Origin: Geobacter sp. UBA2189
GTDB lineage: Bacteria > Desulfobacterota > Desulfuromonadia > Geobacterales > Pseudopelobacteraceae
Length of the DNA stretch: 16,106 bases
NCBI GenBank assembly: GCA_002328035.1
Contig: DCVL01000028.1
Span: 1-16,106, forward strand
Reading direction: 5' to 3'
How positions within the stretch are numbered: position 1 is the stretch's first letter; each line of letters opens with the position of its first letter. A model generated the notes under the pieces. It did not search any database. It was given only the letters and a program-made list of their open reading frames with translations, and had not been told where the DNA came from. Made by a program: the position numbers and the translations under genes. Positions 1-5,969 of the stretch are shown here, piece by piece.

Positions 1-64
1 TGTCAGAGAACAGGGTAATGATTTGGTTACAGCAAGCGTATCAGGTGGATGCTATTTCAGTACA
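1..64. repeat. Direct repeat, copy A, beyond immunity gene 1
   Basis: This stretch aligns without gaps to 2551-2614. Both copies start TGTCAGAGAACAGGGT, then diverge, and both close with a TTTCAGTAC/TCTCAGTAC end. Each copy overlaps the last codons of a putative immunity gene on the minus strand and continues beyond it. Read on the plus strand, both copies keep an open frame encoding a similar short peptide (VREQG-N/D-DL...VSG). This suggests descent from a coding sequence, but I do not recognise it. It is probably the 3' flank shared by successive Rhs cassettes. Confidence 0.7.
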
Positions 65-480
65 CCTTGGGTATTTCTGATGAAATCTGCAAGCTTACTC
101 TCTACCTCTGGCATTGCTTCGTAAAACCTTTCGTTTAATAGTTCAATCTCATCTTTATATTTAATAATTTTATTTTCAATAATCTCATCTCTTTTAGCTG
201 ATGGATATTTTTCAAATTCTAGTTCTGAAAATAACAAAAAGAACTCTCTTATAATTTGAGAGGCATTATACAAGCCTGATTCATAAAAATAATCTGCAAC
301 TATTGGATTAGCATCTTCCCAAACGAAAAAATATTGCAGACCACCATTTTGTATAAGCCCAGTGGCGTGCCACACTGCAAGTATGATTTTTTCATTATGA
401 GTTAAAACATTATGTCCAAATGTATCTTCTTTCTCAGCAATACTACAAAAAAAATTATCTACATAATCAAAGTCATTCAT
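52..480 (-). CDS. DUF4375/DMP19-like putative immunity protein
   Basis: Probable antidote to the HNH-type Rhs tip encoded just upstream on the same strand; it would act in the cytoplasm by binding the toxin. The protein is about 142 residues, acidic and mostly helical, with no signal peptide or membrane segment. The stretch around GLIQNGGLQYFF, followed by a helix with a conserved-looking Gly-Leu-X-Asn-Ala turn, resembles the DUF4375/DMP19 family, members of which occur as immunity proteins beside polymorphic toxins. The ATG at 480 is preferred over an upstream start at 507 because GGAG lies 9 bases before it. The gene is AT-rich compared with the Rhs core DNA, as acquired tip/immunity pairs usually are. 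The gap to the toxin stop is 85 bases. The immunity role is inferred from position; the family match is by eye. Confidence 0.65.
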   Translation of the reverse strand: MNDFDYVDNFFCSIAEKEDTFGHNVLTHNEKIILAVWHATGLIQNGGLQYFFVWEDANPIVADYFYESGLYNASQIIREFFLLFSELEFEKYPSAKRDEIIENKIIKYKDEIELLNERFYEAMPEVESKLADFIRNTQGVLK

Positions 481-565
481 CTTGTCTATCTCCATAAAGT
501 AAAACACGCTACAAACACATTACAAACACTTAATTGCTAAATTTTAAGCATAACTGTTTAATGCC

Positions 566-2439
566 TTATCTAAATTTATCAGGATTATTTTGTCTGATTT
601 CTTTTAGTATTTTTTCTCTTCTATCAGGTGGTAGTACTTCCAACATATTATACAGGTTTTTAACAGCTTGGGCGTCAGTAGCAGTCATAGCATCGTAAAT
701 ACCATACACTGTTAATGCCAATCCGAAATAACTTAGTTTTTTGCCAAGTTTGCCACTTAAACCTACTAATCTGCTTGATGGTATGGCAGCAGCAGCTTCA
801 CTTTCAATACCTTTCAAAAATAATGATATTTTAGAGTTTGAAGGCATATTCTTAATTTTAGATAAAAATCTTGATGCCTGATCTGGTGTAAGTTTTGCCA
901 TACAAGTGTTTTCAGTCTTAAGAAATCTTTCTAATTCTTCTTTTATAAACTTATTGTACGCATCATGTGACACCCCATTAATTATTTTTGTATTGTGAGT
1001 TTTGTAGTAATCATTAAAAATTCTCGCTTCAGCGCTATCAAAAAATTTCTGAACTTCAGGACTAACCTTACCATTAAATAGATGCCAAGGAATAATATGG
1101 TGACCATTCCCTTTTAACCCCTCTGGATCTACAAAGTTTACCGGATCGCCAAAGGCATACCGATACAGGTTCTCATCCCCTGCCTCAAACCCTATCGGAT
1201 CTTCCTGTGTATACCTCCCACTACTCGGGTCAAAGTACCGGTTCCAGTTGTAGTGAAGCCCTGTCTCCTCATCTGCATACTGCCCAGGAAACCGCAGATT
1301 GTTGCTGACAGTGGCGGTTGTAACCGTTGCCTTCCCAAACGCATCGTAGCTTGCCTGCCAGACGGTTGTCCCGCTTTCATCAACCAGCTTCTGCGGCGTA
1401 CCCAGATGATCATTCAGGTAGTAGTAGGTTACTCCGTTGTCTGTCTGGCTTACGGGGTTGGTACCCCAGGTGCTGTCAGGCAGCCAACTGTAGGTCTTCT
1501 TGGCTGTGCCGGTTTCTGTATACTCCCCGATCAGTCCTTCATCAGCGTAGAGGTAGTAGGTGGTTTGGCCGTTGGTTGTCTTGCTGATCCTTCTGTTGAA
1601 CGGATCGTATGCATTGCTTACGGTTTGTCCGTTGGGCAGGGTTACCTGGGTCAGTCGGTTGCCTGCATCGTAGCTGTATTGTGTGGTTTGGCCGTTTTCA
1701 GTCTTGGTTAGTGTGTTGCCGTTATTGTCATAACTGTAACTTGCCGATGCTGTAGCGGTTACCCGGTTGTTGGCATCTGCTGTGCTGTCTGACCGGTTGC
1801 CGTTTTGATCGTAGCTGAAGGTTTCCTGACCTGCCTGGGTAAGCTGGTAGGTTTTGTCATATCCGTAGTTGGTTGTTTGCTGTTCGGTTGCCTTGGTGGT
1901 TATGTTGCCGGTTTTGTCAAAGCTGTTCAGCTGGCTTTGGAGGGTGCTGCTGTTTTGTTTGGTTTCTATGGCTGCAAGCCAGTTGTTGGCGTTGTAGCTG
2001 TAGTTGGTGGTTATGTTGTTGGGCAGGGTGGTTTTGGTCTGCCTGATCCATTGGTGTTCAAGGCTTACGGTTTTACCGTCTGCGGTGATTTGGGTAAGCT
2101 GGTTGTTTTTGTTGTAGCTGTAGTTGTAGGTTTTGCCTTCAGGGTTGGTAAAGGTCTGTTTGTTGCCCTGGTTGTCGTAGCTGTATCTGAATGTTTTGCT
2201 GAATGGTCCGTAGGTGACGGTTTCCTCGGTTTTACGGTTTAGCTGGTCGTAGCTGATGGTTGCGCTTACACCGGGGCTGCTGTAGGCAAGATAACGTTGC
2301 CACGGCTGTCGTAGGCATAGCGGGTGATGCTGCTGCCACGGGTGACGGAGGTGACGTTGCCGAAGCTGTCGTAGCCCAGACTGGTGACCGTTCCTTCAGG
2401 GTCAGTGACGCTGGTCAGGTCCTGGGTGGCGTTGCTACT
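566..2439 (-). pseudogene. Truncated Rhs core with HNH/EndoVII-type nuclease tip
   Basis: C-terminal part of an Rhs/YD-repeat toxin. Repeated YSYD..GN..T motifs run from about 2430 down to 1600. The RHS core signature follows (YYYLNDHLGTPQKLVDE), then LRFPGQYADEETGLHYNWNRY and the boundary DPIGFEAGDENLYRY. After DPEGL comes a tip of about 185 residues. It has GHHIIPWHL (His pair at 1097-1102), then KTHN and NGVSHDAYNKF, a pattern typical of GHH/AHH HNH-type nuclease toxins. A hydrophobic helix lies near the end. The reading frame shifts between about 2262 and 2290: the upstream frame ends at TAA 2266-2268 and the core frame is open only from about 2398. An in-frame TAG at 2440-2442 lies in an inserted repeat. 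No ATG, GTG or TTG occurs in frame before a GTG at 973, which is past the His pair. It is therefore a silent orphan tip unless recombined onto a full-length Rhs gene. Confidence 0.8.
1155..1582. repeat. Rhs core-end direct repeat, copy 1
   Basis: Collinear with 3907-4334 at a constant offset of 2752 bases and with no gap that I found; I estimate 85-90% identity by eye. It encodes the last roughly 140 residues of the Rhs core up to the NLYRYA boundary, on the minus strand. Homology stops exactly where the tip begins, which is the usual exchange point for Rhs tips. The pair could recombine to swap or delete the cassette between them. Confidence 0.85.
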
Positions 2440-2477
2440 CTACTCCCCCCCTTTGCAAAGGGGGGCAAGGGGGGATT
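2440..2477. repeat. Palindromic CCCCCCTTTGCAAAGGGGGG-type repeat insertion
   Basis: A perfect 20-bp palindrome (2446-2465) followed by CAAGGGGGGATTT forms a short G/C-block element. Similar elements recur in many deltaproteobacterial and other genomes and give spurious peptides of the PPFAKGG/SPPLQRGARG type; the plus strand here shows both. On the minus strand it lies within the Rhs reading frame and supplies a TAG stop at 2440-2442, so it interrupts the degenerate core fragment. Confidence 0.7.
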
Positions 2478-2550
2478 TACCACTGTTGCCAAAGCCGCCA
2501 CTACCGGCGGCAGGATTAATGCCGCCGGGTGGTCTGTATCGCTATTCGAT
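2478..2550. other. GC-rich inverted-repeat spacer upstream of the Rhs fragment
   Basis: No gene seen. The segment contains GGCGGCA (2506-2512) repeated inverted as TGCCGCC (2520-2526), plus another GCCGCC near 2494, so several small hairpins can form. On the minus strand the Rhs frame can be read back through part of it (residues like GFGNSG) but loses recognisable YD repeats. On the plus strand the same frame that is open in the following direct repeat continues through it and ends at a TGA just after it. It may be a remnant of an unrelated gene end joined to the Rhs fragment. Confidence 0.4.
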
Positions 2551-2614
2551 TGTCAGAGAACAGGGTGATGATTTGATTGAGACAAAGGTGTCAGGTTGAA
2601 GTTATCTCAGTACA
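2551..2614. repeat. Direct repeat, copy B, beyond immunity gene 2
   Basis: Second copy of the 64-bp flank at 1-64, with a constant offset of 2550 bases. It overlaps the last eight codons of the second putative immunity gene. Its presence after two unrelated immunity genes implies that the cassettes were inserted or exchanged in front of a common flank. Confidence 0.7.
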
Positions 2615-3304
2615 GGCATCCTTCTCACCTGAAAAAATCTTTTCAAAATACGGCAAAAATCCGATCAACAGCATATTCGTTTTAGCAAGGCAGTTATGCA
2701 AACCTTCAATTGTAGCGAAGTAGTATGAACTAGAACCTGTTAGCACACCGATATCGATTGAAAATAATGGGTTAAGCATTCCAAAGCACAACTCGTAACT
2801 TCCTATTCTTCCCAAATTAATAAAAATATATAGATCTTGCAGCAAACCACTTTGAAGTTTGAAAGACAAAGACATCTTCTTTGACATTTTACTTTGATAC
2901 TTCAGCATATTACTATTTTCCCAAAAGCTTCTGATTGTTTTAGCTGCAATATTGTTTTCAACCATAGAACGACCTGTTATTTCTTGCACTTCCCTACATT
3001 TTGAAATATCGAAATCCATTTCATCTAGCTCTAGTAATAGTTCTGAAGGAAATTTATGCTTGCGATTAAAGTCGTCTAAATTAATAGCAGACTTTATTGC
3101 AGCAACAGTTACATAATATTCTAATTCTAAATACCTGTTATATTTAGCATCTCCAAGCAACTCCTTGTGTTTACGCAAAATTGTTAAATATGACTCTAAA
3201 TGCAAATATTTTTCAAAAAATATTTCATTTTTTTGACTTTCATTAATAAAAAAATGTGCAATAGCAATAATTCTACTCTGAATACAACTTAAAGACGTTT
3301 CCAT
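2591..3304 (-). CDS. Putative immunity protein for the REase-like Rhs tip, unknown family
   Basis: I do not recognise the family. The product is 237 residues, predicted mostly helical, with no convincing signal peptide; hydrophobic stretches near residues 155-168 and 205-220 look like buried helices rather than clear membrane spans. The start ATG follows GAGAGG with 5 bases between. The gene begins 13 bases after the stop of the nuclease tip on the same strand, the classic toxin-immunity spacing, and is strongly AT-rich like the tip. The likely role is to bind and neutralise that nuclease in the cytoplasm. Real coding is supported by the long frame, the ribosome-binding site and the context; the immunity function is inference from position only. 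Confidence 0.7.
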   Translation of the reverse strand: METSLSCIQSRIIAIAHFFINESQKNEIFFEKYLHLESYLTILRKHKELLGDAKYNRYLELEYYVTVAAIKSAINLDDFNRKHKFPSELLLELDEMDFDISKCREVQEITGRSMVENNIAAKTIRSFWENSNMLKYQSKMSKKMSLSFKLQSGLLQDLYIFINLGRIGSYELCFGMLNPLFSIDIGVLTGSSSYYFATIEGLHNCLAKTNMLLIGFLPYFEKIFSGEKDACTEITST

Positions 3305-3317
3305 TTCTTCCTCTCAC

Positions 3318-4349
3318 TTATGGTATTGCATACATCCACCAAGGCAATAGCCCACCTGCCGTACTTGAGGCAGGCCCTCTATTTAGTGCCCTAACAAGTG
3401 ACCGTTCCAATTCACCTTGGCCGTCTTCATCGGGGTCTGTAAGCGTATACAAAATCAATCCAGGTCTTGTACCGGCAAATAGTCTCATTTTATACGTTTT
3501 ACCATTGACAACAATATCCCCGATATCTTTACCATGCCAATCTATTATTGATATTACATCTCCAGCTTCATACTCATAGCCTTGGCTTTTTAATTTACAA
3601 ACATATTTTTCAGGCTGTCTACTATTTTTAGGAATAAAAATACTGTAAACTTCATAATTATATGGTTTTAACTCCCAAACTTTATTACCCAAAATATCAA
3701 TCAAATCTGGTCTGTCTAAAGGTAGTTTATTATCTTTAAGTGCTACTCTTAAACTAAGATTTGTTTTATATCTTTTAGGGTTGAAATTATTTTTGATATA
3801 TTTATCAAACTGATTGTGTGCTTCCCTACCTTTTTTAACATTAATAAGCCAATATGGCTCCACCTCTAAGCCATTATAGTCAATTAATATTGCAGTAGAA
3901 TTCCCCGCATACCTATACAGGTTCTCATCCCCTGCCTCAAACCCAATCGGATCTTCCTGAGTATACCTTCCGCTGTTCGGGTCGTAGTACCGGTTCCAGT
4001 TGTAGTGAAGCCCTGTCTCTTCATCTGCATACTGCCCCGGAAACCTCAGATTGTTGCTTACTGTGTTGGTGGTGATGCTTGCTTTCCCAAACGCATCGTA
4101 ACTGGCCTGCCAGACGGTTGTCCCGCTTTCATCAACCAGTTTCTGCGGCGTACCCAGATGGTCATTCAGGTAGTAGTAGGTCTGGTTGTTGTCCGTCTGA
4201 CTTACGGGGTTGGTACCCCAGGTGGAGTCTGGCAGCCAGGCATAGGTTTTCCTGGCTGTGCCGGTTTCTGAGTATTCCCCGATCAGTCCTTCATCAGCGT
4301 ACAGGTAGTAGGTGGTTATACCGTTGGCTGTCTCGGTACCATAGCGACC
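3318..4349 (-). pseudogene. Rhs core-end fragment with PD-(D/E)xK nuclease tip
   Basis: The open frame runs 344 codons from just after a TAG at 4350-4352. Rhs core homology starts near 4338 (YYLYADEGLIGEY, YYYLNDHLGTP, LHYNWNRYYDPNSGRY) and ends at DPIGFEAGDENLYRYAGN. After DYNGLE comes a tip of about 180 residues. It has GREAHNQFDKY, then LDRPDLID and VWELKP, i.e. Asp plus Glu-x-Lys (about residues 53, 64 and 66 counted from a GTG at 3863). This is the layout of restriction-endonuclease-fold Rhs toxins, which cut DNA. The only in-frame start I found is the GTG at 3863, just before the toxin domain and with no good ribosome site. The intact tip therefore looks like an orphan donor cassette, not a secreted full-length toxin, although independent translation of the tip cannot be excluded. 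Confidence 0.75.
3907..4334. repeat. Rhs core-end direct repeat, copy 2
   Basis: Matches 1155-1582 with an offset of 2752 and no visible indel. The left edge coincides with the core/tip boundary. The right edge (about 4334-4340) is an abrupt loss of Rhs homology. The coding frame is on the minus strand. Confidence 0.85.
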
Positions 4350-4522
4350 CTATCGGAATTTAGTGACTTGTCAAGAGGTACAACACTGGCAATCTCATCC
4401 TTGCTTTTCTGCAAGAGCGCTTAATGTAATTTTACCGTTTCTTCCTGTCTTTTAACCCTTCTTAACAGTCAAATGCCCTAATCTCTACCAATAGAATATA
4501 GCATTATGGACTGGAGGAAGAG
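4350..4522. other. Intergenic junction between Rhs debris and plus-strand genes
   Basis: No complete gene. On the minus strand two short open stretches remain, one ending with a frame like GKITLSALAEKQG before a TGA near 4400, the other stopping at about 4318. They may be residues of a deleted gene, but I cannot name it. The AT-rich part near 4470-4505 is the likely promoter area of the gene at 4523; no strong -35/-10 pair was found. Confidence 0.35.
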
Positions 4523-4807
4523 ATGCAGTATCCCATCGGAAAAACATTGGTACTATTTTGCCTGCTTGCAAGCACGGCTGTGGCTGACAGCGATGGCTAC
4601 ACACGGGAACCGCCCCGTGGTGGACACAGAAGGCCGCCACAGGAGGCTTTTGATGCCTGCAAGGGTAAAACAGAAGGGGCAAGCGTAATGATCAGCACCC
4701 CACATGGCAGTTTCAAGGCCACCTGCAGGAACTTTGAGGGCTCATTGGCTGCGGCTCCTGAGGGGGCTCCACCGCGAGACGGAAACGGCTCACCGAAGGA
4801 ACGCTAG
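4523..4807 (+). CDS. Small secreted protein of unknown function
   Basis: 94 residues. An N-terminal signal peptide (charged start, hydrophobic core LVLFCLLAS, likely cleavage after AVA at residue 21) predicts export to the periplasm. The mature part is Pro/Gly/Arg rich, then has PPQEAFDACKGKTEGA and a TPHGSFKATCR segment. The two Cys in that pattern resemble a family of small exported proteins seen in Geobacter-like bacteria, where a ...EACKGK...TCR... pair may form a disulfide. GGAGG lies 5 bases before the ATG. The next gene starts 14 bases downstream, so the two are probably co-transcribed. Function unknown. Confidence 0.65.
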   Translation: MQYPIGKTLVLFCLLASTAVADSDGYTREPPRGGHRRPPQEAFDACKGKTEGASVMISTPHGSFKATCRNFEGSLAAAPEGAPPRDGNGSPKER

Positions 4808-4821
4808 GGAGCGGCAGATCT

Positions 4822-5094
4822 ATGGCTAGTTACGAGCAGACCTTTCTTGAACAGATCACCCATATCCACGGTCAGGATTTTTCAGGTTGGCATGGGTGGC
4901 AGGCGTTGATGGACTGGGTCAAACGCCAGCCCTGGAAGCTGGAATTTTTCGGAGGGGCGAAGATTCCGGCTCGCATGCTATATCCCACAACCCTTGTGAC
5001 GGAATTAACCAGATTTCTTGAAGGAGCACCGTCAGTGCCGGAAGGAAACAACTCGGATATCCAGACGCAGCCAGTTACCGAGCAGTGTCATTGA
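4822..5094 (+). CDS. Conserved-looking hypothetical protein, 90 aa
   Basis: I do not recognise this protein. It is a soluble-looking 90-residue polypeptide rich in Trp in its middle (WHGWQALMDWVKRQPW), with a helical N-terminal half and a polar tail ending in TEQCH. There is no signal peptide or membrane segment. GGGAG lies 10 bases before the ATG, and the start is 14 bases after the preceding gene, so the two probably form an operon. Coding is supported by codon use similar to neighbouring genes and the ribosome site. Confidence 0.55.
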   Translation: MASYEQTFLEQITHIHGQDFSGWHGWQALMDWVKRQPWKLEFFGGAKIPARMLYPTTLVTELTRFLEGAPSVPEGNNSDIQTQPVTEQCH

Positions 5095-5259
5095 TTCTTG
5101 CAGGTATCTGCATTTGATGGTGTGAGTATACGATTTAATGAACCATGGCGCAAAAGCATGTAACTGTACTATACGGTGGGATTTAAATATGCTTACCCTC
5201 AGGTTTATACGTATGGTTTCGGCAGATATGTAAAGATTTGTTCAATATCTCCAAATGGA

Positions 5260-5288
5260 TTGACAAATTAAAATGACTATTTTAAATT
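5260..5288 (+). promoter_or_regulatory. Probable sigma-70 promoter of the efflux operon
   Basis: TTGACA at 5260-5265, a 17-base spacer, then TAAATT at 5283-5288 (4 of 6 to TATAAT). The -10 region lies inside the large palindrome, as expected for a promoter blocked by its repressor. Confidence 0.5.
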
Positions 5289-5308
5289 TATATTTAAAAT
5301 AGTCATTT
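5271..5308. promoter_or_regulatory. Perfect 38-bp palindrome, likely TetR-family operator
   Basis: AAATGACTATTTTAAAT, a 4-base spacer TTAT, then the exact reverse complement of the first arm (17-bp arms, no mismatch). It overlaps the putative -10 and ends 19 bases before the tetR-type ATG at 5328. TetR-family repressors bind such dyads in front of their own operons; that this repressor binds here is inferred from position. Confidence 0.75.
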
Positions 5309-5327
5309 GTTTATTTGGGGGTCTCAA

Positions 5328-5969
5328 ATGGTTAGAAAAAAATCAGATATAAAAAAAGAAAAGCTGCTGGTTGCCGCAAGCGAAGTATTCGCAGAAAAAG
5401 GATTCCGTGATGCAACAGTAGCCGAAATCTGCTCGCGTGCCGAGGCTAACATCTCTGCGGTCAATTACCACTTTGGCAGCAAAGAGGCGCTCTATCAGGA
5501 GACGTGGCGTCACTCGTTCGCTGAATCGCTCAAGACGTATCCGCTGGATGGAGGGATCAATGCAACAGCATCAGCCGAAGAGCGGCTACGGGGGCAGCTA
5601 ACAGCCCTGATCCGGCGAATTGCCGACGAAAACAACAAGGACTTTTTTATAGCCCAGATGGAGATGCTCAACCCGACTGGTCTGCTCAAGGAAGTAATGA
5701 AGGTCGAACTTATTCCCATGCGGCAACAAACCCTAACCCTCATCCGTGAATTGCTTGGGTCGGAAGTTGGCGAGCAACAGGTTCACTACTGTGAAATCAG
5801 CATCATCAGCATGTGTCTGCATCCCTTGATTATGCAGCGCATTGCCAAACGAACCAAAGATAAGGAAGAAACTGAAATAATTAACGATATCGGTGCCTTT
5901 ATCGACAACGTAATTACCTTTGCCCTGGCAGGTATCAAGGCGCTCCGCAACAAAGGAAACAAGTTATGA
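5328..5969 (+). CDS. TetR/AcrR-family transcriptional repressor, CecR-like (DUF1956 type)
   Basis: 213 residues. The N-terminal TetR DNA-binding domain spans about 10-55, with the helix-turn-helix near TVAEICSRAEANISAVNYHFGSKEALY. The C-terminal ligand-binding half, with FIAQMEMLNPTGLL and SIISMCLHPLI, resembles the CecR/YbiH (DUF1956) group. It probably represses this efflux operon until a substrate binds. The ATG at 5328 is chosen over a TTG at 5307 because the latter falls inside the operator palindrome and the ATG has a G-rich ribosome site 7 bases upstream. The stop overlaps the macA-like start in ATGA (5966-5969), indicating translational coupling. The inducer is unknown. Confidence 0.88.
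   Translation: MVRKKSDIKKEKLLVAASEVFAEKGFRDATVAEICSRAEANISAVNYHFGSKEALYQETWRHSFAESLKTYPLDGGINATASAEERLRGQLTALIRRIADENNKDFFIAQMEMLNPTGLLKEVMKVELIPMRQQTLTLIRELLGSEVGEQQVHYCEISIISMCLHPLIMQRIAKRTKDKEETEIINDIGAFIDNVITFALAGIKALRNKGNKL

Noticed and set aside
1192..1413. Minus-strand 73-residue frame
   Set aside because: Out of phase with the Rhs core frame, which gives the recognisable DHLGTP and DPIG motifs across the same bases.
1253..2568. Several plus-strand open frames (1253-1711, 1805-2242, 2260-2568)
   Set aside because: They lie antisense to continuous Rhs YD-repeat coding on the minus strand. Their Val/Gly-rich products are the expected mirror of YD-repeat codons.
1155..4334. CRISPR array or insertion-sequence ends flanking the repeated segments
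   Set aside because: The repeats are two long coding copies, not short regularly spaced units, and no terminal inverted repeats or transposase were found.
5095..5259. Riboswitch such as a cyclic-di-GMP type upstream of the TetR gene
   Set aside because: No matching conserved core or paired helices were seen; the region lies upstream of the likely promoter.
5307..5327. Upstream TTG start for the TetR-type regulator
   Set aside because: It would begin inside the operator palindrome; the ATG at 5328 has a better ribosome site and the normal family N terminus.
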